Below the pieces are notes generated by a model, which was not told the DNA's origin, made no database searches, and saw only the letters and a program-made list of their open reading frames with translations. Of a stretch of 7,124 nt of DNA, positions 1 to 5,549 are shown piece by piece. The DNA lies in NCBI GenBank assembly GCA_003154335.1, contig PMDE01000145.1, forward strand, positions 6,451-13,574. The letters run 5' to 3'. The translations under genes and the position numbers were made by a program. Origin of the DNA: Methanoregula sp. Its GTDB lineage: Archaea; Halobacteriota; Methanomicrobia; Methanomicrobiales; Methanospirillaceae. The first letter of the stretch is position 1; each line of letters begins with the position of its first letter.

Positions 1-632
1 CCTGCAACAGCCATGGCGATCTCGTGGGCAGCACGTGCCTTTGCAAGTGCATAGTTGTTGGTGAATTCACCCTCGACAGCCTTGTCGGTGGTCATGACGA
101 TCTTCGGGAGCTCAATCGCATCACCTGTCTTGCCTGCCTTTACCTGGTCGATGACCTTGTCAAGAGCAAGCTGCATCTTTCTGAATGCACCGGTGATTGC
201 CAGCACTTTCACAAGATTTCCGTTGAAGTCGGCCATCTCTACGGGATCAAGGAACTCGCGGCGTGCACCGATCATGGAGTCTGCCTTCATGATGATGTAC
301 CCGAACTTGCTTGCCTTGACGCCTTCCCATTCCTTCTTGGTGGTTACATCATCAGTGATGATGATAACCGGGATACCTGCTGCAGCGAGCTGTTCGCGAG
401 CACCGGTCGGTCCGGGGAGAACCCCGTTGGGGGAGACAACAATACAGAAGTCCGGTTTATATGCCTTCAGGTTGGAAACTACACGATCAACATCTGCCGG
501 TTCGAGTTTCGTTCCGCTGGTCGCCATGAATGTCTGCATGTCTTCACGGTCTGCTCTCTCATCGAGAAGCAGTTCTGCCATTACACCACTTGCGATGTTG
601 CCGAGCTTGGCAACTCCTACTTTAACAACCAT
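1..632 (-). CDS. mtd: F420-dependent methylenetetrahydromethanopterin dehydrogenase, N-terminal 210 residues (partial)
   Basis: Mtd reversibly reduces methenyl-H4MPT+ to methylene-H4MPT with reduced coenzyme F420. This is a cytoplasmic step of the C1 branch of methanogenesis from CO2. The reverse complement starts at an ATG (632-630) and reads MVVKVGVAKLGNIASGVMAE, followed by LLLDERADRED around residues 21-31. Further family stretches are KPDFCIVVSPNGVLPGPTGARE near 59-80, IITDDVTTKKEWEG near 91-104, and DFNGNLVKVLAITGAFRKMQ near 135-154. These match the Mtd family in order and without gaps. About 65-70 C-terminal residues of a usual 275-285 lie beyond the window edge. A Shine-Dalgarno site (AGGTGA on the minus strand, 643-638) lies a few bases before the ATG and fixes the start. 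The gene is divergent from the tfx-like gene and is not part of the ribosomal operon. No frameshift is seen. Confidence 0.96.
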   Translation of the reverse strand, partial: MVVKVGVAKLGNIASGVMAELLLDERADREDMQTFMATSGTKLEPADVDRVVSNLKAYKPDFCIVVSPNGVLPGPTGAREQLAAAGIPVIIITDDVTTKKEWEGVKASKFGYIIMKADSMIGARREFLDPVEMADFNGNLVKVLAITGAFRKMQLALDKVIDQVKAGKTGDAIELPKIVMTTDKAVEGEFTNNYALAKARAAHEIAMAVA

Positions 633-675
633 TTATTTCACCTAATTTTTTTATAGCACGTTATTATGATCCGGT

Positions 676-695
676 ATTCATATAAACATTTTGAA
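676..695 (-). promoter_or_regulatory. Promoter of mtd (BRE and TATA box)
   Basis: On the minus strand, GTTTATAT at 687-680 is a near-consensus archaeal TATA box. It is preceded by an A-rich BRE-like stretch (CAAAAT, about 693-688). An initiation site about 26 bases downstream falls near 656-659 and gives a short leader of about 25 bases that contains the AGGTGA ribosome binding site. The placement fits a strongly expressed methanogenesis gene. The transcription start is inferred from spacing only. Confidence 0.7.
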
Positions 696-751
696 ATGTC
701 CCTTCTCGCCGGAAAATTAGGAAAAAAACACATTTACTATCATATGGTTGC

Positions 752-763
752 GTATAATTATGC
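752..763. repeat. Near-palindrome in the mtd/tfx divergent promoter region
   Basis: GTATAATTATGC at 752-763 is a palindrome with one imperfect pair, centred on ATAATTAT. It sits midway between the mtd and tfx-like start codons and could be an operator for a dimeric regulator. Short AT-rich palindromes arise often by chance, so this is only a weak candidate. Confidence 0.2.
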
Positions 764-801
764 TTTTATAGTTGTGGTAATCAGATATTCACAAGAGTTA
801 A

Positions 802-820
802 CGAAAACTGTTTAAGTTTA
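802..820 (+). promoter_or_regulatory. Candidate promoter of the tfx-like gene, giving a leaderless transcript
   Basis: TTTAAGTTTA at 811-820 resembles an archaeal TATA box and is preceded by an A-rich BRE-like CGAAAACTG (802-810). Start sites usually lie 24-27 bases after the TATA centre, which puts the start at or next to the ATG at 839. No Shine-Dalgarno sequence precedes that ATG, which agrees with a leaderless mRNA. A weaker alternative is CTTTTATAG near 763-771, which would give a leader of about 45 bases. Confidence 0.45.
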
Positions 821-838
821 TGGATAAAAGTAATCATT

Positions 839-1243
839 ATGAAGGATGGTCTGCTCACCGAACGACAAATGGAGGTTCTCAGGTACCGAAAACAGGGCCT
901 GACTCAGCAGCAGATTGCAGATATTATTTCTACATCCAAAGCAAATGTCTGCACCATTGAAAAGAGTGCAATGGAGAATATTAAAAGGGCAAAAGAAACC
1001 CTTGATTTTCTCTATACTCTTGATGCAACTCACTTATGTACGATTCCCTCTGGAACCGATCTCTTTGATGTTCCAACGATAGTTTTCGGCGAAGCGGAAA
1101 AAATCAATACAAAAGTGATGTATGATACAATATCTCTTATAAACCGACTGAGGGAGTCCCGTCCTCAATCCTGTAAGGCACGCTATGTTTGTGAAGATAT
1201 TATTGTTTATATAACCGATATCGGTGAATTGTATTTTGGATGA
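839..1243 (+). CDS. Tfx family DNA-binding transcriptional regulator
   Basis: This 134-residue protein opens with a helix-turn-helix, LTERQMEVLRYRKQGLTQQQIA (residues 5-26), followed by DIISTSKANVCTIEKSAMENIKRAKETLDFL. This sigma-like 'LTERQ.EVL..R..GLTQ..IA' pattern is the signature of the archaeal Tfx family. The C-terminal half (about 60-134) is a small domain of unknown role that may sense a ligand or mediate dimer formation. The family's founding member was described in Methanothermobacter as a regulator linked to the molybdenum formylmethanofuran dehydrogenase operon, so a role in controlling methanogenesis genes is plausible. The target here is unknown. The gene is divergent from mtd across 206 bases, so mtd or its own promoter are natural candidate targets. 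The ATG at 839 is the only reasonable start. It has no Shine-Dalgarno site and is probably translated from a leaderless mRNA. Length is normal for the family. Confidence 0.85.
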   Translation: MKDGLLTERQMEVLRYRKQGLTQQQIADIISTSKANVCTIEKSAMENIKRAKETLDFLYTLDATHLCTIPSGTDLFDVPTIVFGEAEKINTKVMYDTISLINRLRESRPQSCKARYVCEDIIVYITDIGELYFG

Positions 1244-1346
1244 ATGCTTGTTTATAAAAAACTATAAAAAGATGTTTTGTTCTGATATCCATAGAAATTT
1301 TCTTGAATAATTAGCATATGTTTATATTCTTTTTTATTCAATAATT
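1244..1346 (+). terminator. AT-rich spacer after tfx with oligo-T tract (candidate terminator at 1330-1335)
   Basis: The 100 bases after the tfx-like stop codon are very AT-rich, with A-runs at 1256-1260 and 1266-1270 and a run of six T at 1330-1335. Archaeal RNA polymerase commonly terminates at T-tracts without needing a hairpin, so the T6 is the most likely place for tfx transcription to end. The same stretch overlaps a TATA box that may drive the next unit. Confidence 0.35.
1314..1329 (+). promoter_or_regulatory. Candidate promoter reading into the structured intergenic block
   Basis: TTTATATTC at 1321-1329 is a good match to the archaeal TATA box, with GCATATG immediately upstream. Standard spacing puts initiation at about 1347-1352, exactly where the sequence changes from AT-rich to GC-richer and where dense inverted repeats begin. 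An ATG at 1347 would lie at the 5' end, but its frame closes after 23 codons. The promoter is therefore better explained as driving an RNA than a protein gene. Confidence 0.45.
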
Positions 1347-1491
1347 ATGGAAGCCGATATGAGGTTATCCCTGCTATATCACCATGCAGGAATTGTGGAA
1401 AACACAAACTGGTTATAGTAAACGGCGGAATCAAAATTCCGGACACAGGATTGAAGATTCTGCCGTGGGTAATCCTCGATTGGTGAACTCC

Positions 1492-1637
1492 GCGTTATTG
1501 CGGGGGAATCCCGAGTAGGAGTTGTGATTAATCACAACAGGCTGACTGAGTAGGATCTGACCGATACGCAGGGTCGACGTTCGTGCAACGAGCCCGCTCC
1601 CGCTGCTTCCCTCAAAGAGTAGAAGGATGCGTTATTG
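1492..1637. repeat. Short direct repeats inside the intergenic block
   Basis: GCGTTATTG occurs at 1492-1500 and 1629-1637. AGGATCT occurs at 1552-1558 and 1640-1646. GAGTAG occurs at 1513-1518, 1548-1553 and 1617-1622, followed by G or A-rich sequence each time. The repeats hint at internal duplication or repeated protein- or RNA-binding modules, but each is short. Confidence 0.35.
1521..1538. repeat. Perfect 18-base palindrome
   Basis: GTTGTGATTAATCACAAC is identical to its reverse complement over all 18 bases. In RNA it would make a hairpin of about seven pairs with a four-base loop. In DNA it has the size and symmetry of an operator for a dimeric helix-turn-helix protein. It lies between nested stems of the candidate RNA. 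The same core words, TTGTG and CACAA, form another hairpin at 1393-1407. Confidence 0.6.
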
Positions 1638-1835
1638 TCAGGATCTTGTTTCGCGAGACTTAGGCAAGCTGGTGCACATCAGCTCATGGATGAGGAAAAA
1701 ACATCCCTATTGTCCGTACCGGATAAGAATGTCAAGATCTTCAATACAACCTTCAAATCCGTATTATCGGATCGGTGTATAATTGAACGATCCTGGTTCA
1801 CCGGCATCGCGTGTTGGCTTCAGCAACAAACAACT

Positions 1836-1846
1836 GATTATAAATC
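1836..1846 (+). promoter_or_regulatory. Promoter of the L3 ribosomal protein operon
   Basis: GATTATAAATC at 1836-1846 is a plausible archaeal TATA box about 75 bases before the L3 start codon. Initiation about 25 bases further on, near 1866, would leave a leader of about 48 bases. That leader contains the GGATGG ribosome binding site at 1900-1905. The presence of this promoter means the structured block upstream is not required as an L3 leader unless transcription also enters from 1321. Confidence 0.55.
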
Positions 1847-1913
1847 TCGGATTAATCTAAAATTCGTGTCGCAATGGGAACAACCTACACGCAGAAAAAG
1901 GATGGATTAACAC

Positions 1914-2927
1914 ATGCCAAAAATAAACCGACCACGCCGTGGTTCTCTTGCATTCAGCCCAAGAAAGCGTGCAAAGAGCCCGATCCCGAAATATCAATCT
2001 TGGCCTCCTTATGATGGAGCACCGATATTGCAGGGATTTGCTGGATACAAAGTAGGTATGACACATATTATCATGGTTGATGATCACAAGAACAGTCCTA
2101 CCGAAGGAAAGGAAATTATGGTGCCGGTCACCGTTATTGAAATTCCTTCGATGAAGGTTGCTGCTATTCGTGCCTATTCCAGAGATACCTACGGCAAACA
2201 CGCGCTGACAGAAGTCTGGGCAGATCAACTCGATACCGTGCTCGGGCGCCGGATCACTCTGCCTAAAGACTATGACAAGAACGCAGCAGAGAAAAAATTT
2301 GGTGATGCGATTGCAGCAGGAACGGTTGCGGAGATCTACACCGTCTCCTATACACAACCTGCACTTCTCACAGGTGTCCCGAAAAAAGTACCCGATCTTA
2401 TGGAGATCAAAGTAGGGGGAGGGGACATTAACAAGCAATGGGAGTTTGCAAAAGGACTCCTTGGAAAAGATGTTTCTCTGAACAATGTAATCCAGACCGG
2501 TGCGTACGCAGATATAACTGCGATCACCACCGGAAAAGGGGCTAACGGGGCAGTAAAACGGTGGGGCATAGCTCTTCGGAAGAGAAAACATTCTGTCGGT
2601 GGGAAAGAGCGTCACCTTGGGACTCTCGGACCGTGGAATCCCCATCATGTCCGTTGGGAAGTACCACAGATGGGTCAGCTGGGATTCCAGCAACGTACAG
2701 AATTTAACAAACGTATTCTGCGGGTCAGTGAAAATGCCAGTGAGATCACTCCGGCCGGCGGTTTCCTGCATTATGGTGTACTAAAGAGCCCGTACGTTCT
2801 TGTAAAGGGTTCTGTACCAGGCCCGGTAAAAAGGCTTGTCCGGATTCGTCCGGCAATTCGTCTGGGTGAACATGTCGTCAGGATGCCGACAATCCAGTTT
2901 GTGAGCGTCCAGAGCAAACAGGGATGA
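1914..2927 (+). CDS. rpl3: 50S ribosomal protein L3 (uL3)
   Basis: L3 binds 23S rRNA early in 50S assembly and sends a long loop towards the peptidyl-transferase centre. The 337-residue length is the usual archaeal/eukaryotic size, far longer than bacterial L3. The N-terminus MPKINRPRRGSLAFSPRKRA and then GFAGYKVGMTHI (about 40-51) are typical archaeal L3. The conserved loop runs about residues 215-265, with WGIALRKRKHSVGG, GTLGPWNPHHVRW and QMGQLGFQQRTEFNKRI, and contains the Trp that approaches the catalytic centre. The start ATG at 1914 follows GGATGG (1900-1905), and no earlier start gives family sequence. It is the first gene of the operon and is separated from L4 by six bases. Nothing in it is unusual. 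Confidence 0.98.
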   Translation: MPKINRPRRGSLAFSPRKRAKSPIPKYQSWPPYDGAPILQGFAGYKVGMTHIIMVDDHKNSPTEGKEIMVPVTVIEIPSMKVAAIRAYSRDTYGKHALTEVWADQLDTVLGRRITLPKDYDKNAAEKKFGDAIAAGTVAEIYTVSYTQPALLTGVPKKVPDLMEIKVGGGDINKQWEFAKGLLGKDVSLNNVIQTGAYADITAITTGKGANGAVKRWGIALRKRKHSVGGKERHLGTLGPWNPHHVRWEVPQMGQLGFQQRTEFNKRILRVSENASEITPAGGFLHYGVLKSPYVLVKGSVPGPVKRLVRIRPAIRLGEHVVRMPTIQFVSVQSKQG

Positions 2928-2933
2928 TCAGAC

Positions 2934-3680
2934 ATGAAAGCACAGATTAAAACACTCGATGGCGGAATCGCGAAAGATATTGAACTCCCGGAACTCTTTT
3001 CCGAGGAGTACCGTCCTGATCTGATCAAAAAAGCAGTCATGGCACTCCAAAGTAAACGGCGACAACCCCATGGAACTAACCCATTTGCAGGCATCTGCTC
3101 TTCAGCAGTTGGCTGGGGAAGTGGCCGCGGGTCATCTCATGTACCCCGAATTAAAAACGGTTCACGCGCAGCAAAAGTACCTCAGGCAAAAGGAGGCCGT
3201 GAGGCTCATCCTCCGAAGGTCGCAAAAATACTGATTAAAGAGATAAACCAGAAAGAAAAACAGAAGGCATTCCGCTCAGCTGTTGCGGCTAGTATTTCTG
3301 CTGATCTCATCAGAGGCCGGGGCCACAACTTTGATGGTGCTGTTCCCGTCATTCTTGAAGATAAATTTGAGTCCCTCAGCCGTACACAGGATGTTATAAA
3401 AGCACTTACAACCGCTGGGGTCTATCATGATGTCGAAAGGTCAAAGGAGAGTAAGAAAGTCCGTCCAGGACGAGGTAAGATGAGAGGCCGAAGGTTCAAA
3501 CAGAGAAAAAGTCTGCTCATTGTCACTTCCGAACTACCTTTGCGCGCAGCTCGCAACCTTTCCGGTGTTGATGTTGTCACGGTGGATCAGCTGAATGTTG
3601 AGCATCTTGCTCCTGGTATGCTGGCGGGGCGCCTGACTGTCTGGACAGAAGGTGCAGTTATACGTCTGGAGGGAAGGTAA
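2934..3680 (+). CDS. rpl4: 50S ribosomal protein L4 (uL4)
   Basis: L4 binds domain I of 23S rRNA, and its extended loop lines the nascent-peptide exit tunnel next to L22. The 248-residue protein has the archaeal form. The tunnel loop spans about residues 43-105, with HGTNPFAGICSSAVGWGSGR and then SRAAKVPQAKGGREAHPPKV. Downstream come the conserved VRPGRGKMRGRR and RKSLLIVTSE, and a C-terminal LSGVDVVTVDQLNVEHLAPG. In some bacteria L4 represses its own operon. Nothing here tests that. The ATG at 2934 lies six bases after the L3 stop, with a GGATGATC-like ribosome binding region overlapping the L3 end. The stop abuts the L23 start directly. Confidence 0.98.
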   Translation: MKAQIKTLDGGIAKDIELPELFSEEYRPDLIKKAVMALQSKRRQPHGTNPFAGICSSAVGWGSGRGSSHVPRIKNGSRAAKVPQAKGGREAHPPKVAKILIKEINQKEKQKAFRSAVAASISADLIRGRGHNFDGAVPVILEDKFESLSRTQDVIKALTTAGVYHDVERSKESKKVRPGRGKMRGRRFKQRKSLLIVTSELPLRAARNLSGVDVVTVDQLNVEHLAPGMLAGRLTVWTEGAVIRLEGR

Positions 3681-3929
3681 ATGGTTCTGAAATACCCCTT
3701 TGTTACGGAAAAGGCAATGGTTCTTTTAGAGAACCAGAGTAAACTCCAGTTCCTCGTCAGCCGTGAGGCGACCAAGAGCCAGATAAAACGTGAAATTGAA
3801 AAAGCGTTTGGACAGGACGTTAAAAACGTCCGGACACTCATGACCATGCATGGCGAAAAAAAAGCGGTAGTGAGTTTTGAGAATGATAAAGCCGCCGAGG
3901 AAATTCTCAGCCGGCTTGGAATTATGTAG
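3681..3929 (+). CDS. rpl23: 50S ribosomal protein L23 (uL23)
   Basis: L23 sits at the peptide tunnel exit on 23S rRNA domain III and is the docking site for signal recognition particle and the translocon. The 82-residue protein is the compact archaeal form, without the N-terminal extension of eukaryotic versions. Conserved stretches are the opening KYPFVTEKAM, then LQFLVSREATKSQIKREIEKAF (about 23-44) and VKNVRTLMT followed by KKAVVSF. The ATG follows the L4 stop with no gap and is preceded by a strong GGAGGG site (3668-3673) inside the end of L4, which suggests coupled translation. Confidence 0.97.
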   Translation: MVLKYPFVTEKAMVLLENQSKLQFLVSREATKSQIKREIEKAFGQDVKNVRTLMTMHGEKKAVVSFENDKAAEEILSRLGIM

Positions 3930-3937
3930 GTGGGAAA

Positions 3938-4654
3938 ATGGGACACAGGATTACAACACAAAGCCGGGGAAAGGGAGGCCCGACATACCGGGCACCATCC
4001 CACCGCTATAAAGCCGAACTGAAACATATCGGCGACGATACACAAAAAATTTCAGGAAGTGTCATCGATATCGAACATGATCCAGCACGCAACGCACCAA
4101 TAGCACTCGTGAAACTCGAGAACGGGGCCAAAGTCTATATGTTGGTTACTGAAGGTCTTGGCATTGGGGAACTCATTACATGGGGATCAAATGTTGAGGT
4201 GAAGAATGGCAATACGCTCACACTTCAATATATTCCAACCGGGACATACATCTGCAATATCGAAGCACGTCCCAATGATGGTGGCAAATTTGTCCGTGCA
4301 TCTGGCGTCCAGGCGGTTGTTATCGATAAGATAGAGGACCGTGTCGGAGTCAGAATGCCCAGTGGAAAGACCAAATGGTTCAACCACCGTTGCCGCGCCA
4401 CTATCGGAATCGTTGCTGGGGGCGGTCGTGTCGACAAGCCATTTGTGAAAGCAGGGAACAAATACCACAAGATGCAGAACACGGCCTCAAACTGGCCACG
4501 CGTCCGTGGTGTAGCAATGAATGTCATTGACCATCCATTTGGTGGTGGCGGTCACCAGCATACCGGTCGTCCGAAGACGATTGCACGAGGGACCTCTCCA
4601 GGCAGGACTGTTGGACATGTGGCTGCACGAAGGACGGGTAAGAGTAGGAAGTGA
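3938..4654 (+). CDS. rpl2: 50S ribosomal protein L2 (uL2)
   Basis: L2 is a core 23S rRNA-binding protein needed for subunit joining and peptidyl-transferase activity. The 238 residues begin with MGHRITTQSRGKGGPTYRAP, the standard archaeal N-terminus. The C-terminal block MNVIDHPFGGGGHQHTGRPK (194-213) contains His199, which corresponds to the conserved histidine implicated in peptidyl-transferase function. It is followed by GTSPGRTVGHVAARRTGKSRK, a basic rRNA-binding tail. The ribosome binding site AGGTGGG (3928-3934) overlaps the L23 stop codon, so the two genes are probably coupled. Length and motifs are normal. Confidence 0.98.
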   Translation: MGHRITTQSRGKGGPTYRAPSHRYKAELKHIGDDTQKISGSVIDIEHDPARNAPIALVKLENGAKVYMLVTEGLGIGELITWGSNVEVKNGNTLTLQYIPTGTYICNIEARPNDGGKFVRASGVQAVVIDKIEDRVGVRMPSGKTKWFNHRCRATIGIVAGGGRVDKPFVKAGNKYHKMQNTASNWPRVRGVAMNVIDHPFGGGGHQHTGRPKTIARGTSPGRTVGHVAARRTGKSRK

Positions 4655-4659
4655 AGGGT

Positions 4660-5079
4660 ATGGCAGCACCTAAAAAGACTCAGAAGAGAATGCCCCGACG
4701 GCGTGAAGAGTTCACCTTCCGGGGATACAGGATTGACGAGCTTAAGGCGATGGGAATTACGGAACTTCTTCCCCTCATGCCTGCCCGTGTTCGCCGCAAA
4801 ATAGTACGCGGTTTCTCCCGTGGCGAGGAAACCTTGCTTGCAAAGGTCCGTGAAGGCGACGATAAAATACGAACTCATCTGCGTGAAATGATCGTCATGC
4901 CCGAGATGGTTGGCAGATCAATTGAGATTTACAATGGCAAGGAATTTTTGAAAGTCGAATTTCAGCCGGAGTCTGTCTTCCATTATCTTGGTGAGTTTGC
5001 TCTGACAAGAAAGAGGGTCTCTCATGGGAGTGCCGGTATCGGAGCTACACGAGGAAGTAAGTACGTTCCGTTGAAGTGA
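4660..5079 (+). CDS. rps19: 30S ribosomal protein S19 (uS19)
   Basis: S19 lies in the head of the 30S subunit, next to S13, and contacts the A-site region and the inter-subunit bridge. The archaeal form is recognised by FTFRGYRIDELKAM near the N-terminus, followed by LLPLMPARVRRKI. The core GRSIEIYNGKEF and HYLGEFALTRKRVSHGSAGIGATRGSKYVPLK are at the C-terminus. The frame can be opened at a GTG at 4651 that overlaps the L2 stop, but ATG 4660 is preferred. It gives the usual MAAPKKTQKR start, and GGAAGTGA (4647-4654) stands at proper distance before it, whereas nothing suitable precedes the GTG. The gene starts five bases after L2. Confidence 0.96.
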   Translation: MAAPKKTQKRMPRRREEFTFRGYRIDELKAMGITELLPLMPARVRRKIVRGFSRGEETLLAKVREGDDKIRTHLREMIVMPEMVGRSIEIYNGKEFLKVEFQPESVFHYLGEFALTRKRVSHGSAGIGATRGSKYVPLK

Positions 5080-5084
5080 TGAAC

Positions 5085-5549
5085 ATGGCAAGAATTGAAT
5101 ATTCACAAAAGATTAGGGGCGACAATATCGCAAAAGCGAAAGCTAACGAACTGAATATGTCGCCAAAGCATTCGATCGAGATTGCCACATTCATCAGGCG
5201 CCAGCGCGTGAACGATGCAATCGCTTACCTGAATGAGGTTATTAACTTAAAGAAAGCGATCCCATTCAGGCGTTTTAACCGGAATGTGGCACACAAGCGT
5301 GGTTTACCCGGCAACTGGGATGCAGGCAGGTACCCGGTGAAAGCATCAAAAGCATATATCCGGGTCCTTGAATCCGTTAAGAAGAACGCTGAATATATCG
5401 GACTTGATGCTGAAAATCTCGAGATTATTCATGTATCGGCGAACCGTGGGCGCGCTCAAAAAGCATTTTTCCCTAGAGCAATGGGTAGAGCGACTCCCAA
5501 AGTCCGTGAAAGCGTGAACCTCGAAATTATTGTCCGTGAGGTGGCGTAA
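5085..5549 (+). CDS. rpl22: 50S ribosomal protein L22 (uL22)
   Basis: L22 contacts all 23S rRNA domains, and its beta-hairpin lines the exit tunnel opposite L4. The archaeal form is seen in MARIEYSQKI, SPKHSIEIATFIRRQRVNDAIAYLNEVI (about 26-53) and RRFNRNVAHKRG. The tunnel hairpin region runs SANRGRAQKAFFPRAMGRATPKVRESVNLEIIV near the C-terminus. The frame could open at GTG 5076 or ATG 5079, adding MMN, but ATG 5085 is chosen. MAR is the common archaeal start, and the GAAGTGAT at 5073-5080, overlapping the S19 stop, serves as ribosome binding site. It ends with TAATG, sharing one base with S3. Confidence 0.96.
   Translation: MARIEYSQKIRGDNIAKAKANELNMSPKHSIEIATFIRRQRVNDAIAYLNEVINLKKAIPFRRFNRNVAHKRGLPGNWDAGRYPVKASKAYIRVLESVKKNAEYIGLDAENLEIIHVSANRGRAQKAFFPRAMGRATPKVRESVNLEIIVREVA

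Larger units (their letters stand above)
1347..1800 (+). ncRNA. Candidate structured non-coding RNA (unassigned), upstream of the L3 operon
   Basis: No open frame here looks like a gene, but stems are dense. TTGTG 1393-1397 pairs with CACAA 1403-1407. CGGAAT 1426-1431 pairs with ATTCCG 1436-1441 across a CAAA loop. AGGATT 1447-1452 pairs with AATCCT 1471-1476. AACTCC 1486-1491 pairs with GGAGTT 1518-1523. An 18-base palindrome lies at 1521-1538. AGGATCTTG 1640-1648 pairs with CAAGATCTT 1733-1741 (one G-U) and encloses AGCTGGT/ATCAGCT (1667-1673/1678-1684), GGATG/CATCC (1688-1692/1702-1706) and TCCG/CGGA (1713-1716/1720-1723). The block is GC-richer than its flanks and follows a TATA box at 1321. 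I could not match it to SRP RNA, RNase P RNA, tRNA or box C/D RNA. It could be one RNA, two RNAs, or the remains of a mobile element. Both ends are uncertain, and some stems must be chance. Confidence 0.33.

Noticed and set aside
24..656. Long plus-strand open frames at 24-656 and 55-645
   Set aside because: They are antisense to mtd, whose minus-strand reading matches a known enzyme family along its whole length. The plus-strand translations have no recognisable domains and no start signals.
1540..1562. Box C/D small RNA
   Set aside because: Several CTGA words occur (1542-1560), but no RTGATGA C box with proper spacing is present nearby.
1384..1640. Remnant of an IS605-type tnpB gene with its guide RNA end
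   Set aside because: The short basic frame ending in GNPE and the nested GC-rich hairpins at 1486-1523 are loosely reminiscent of such element ends. No RuvC motifs, no zinc-finger pair in frame and no element boundaries can be seen, so it is kept only as an alternative explanation to test by search.
1347..1800. SRP RNA or RNase P RNA in the intergenic block
   Set aside because: The SRP helix 8 signature (a GGAAG-type loop opposite AGCA with the preceding GGTCAG-like strand) is not present in proper form on either strand. The universal RNase P segments (GGAAAGTCC and ACAGAA with its partner) are also missing.
1635..1910. A 91-codon plus-strand frame before L3
   Set aside because: It would need a TTG start, has no ribosome binding site, resembles no family I know, and runs through the L3 promoter and leader. 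It is more likely a chance open frame across structured non-coding DNA.
1857..2771. A 304-codon minus-strand open frame
   Set aside because: It lies almost entirely opposite L3. Codon bias of the L3 frame keeps this antisense frame open, and the translation is low-complexity and Cys/Ser/Arg-rich without a domain.
4651..4659. GTG start for S19 overlapping the L2 stop
   Set aside because: It adds MKG before the usual MAAPKK start and has no ribosome binding site at workable distance. ATG 4660 fits both the family and the upstream GGAAGTGA.
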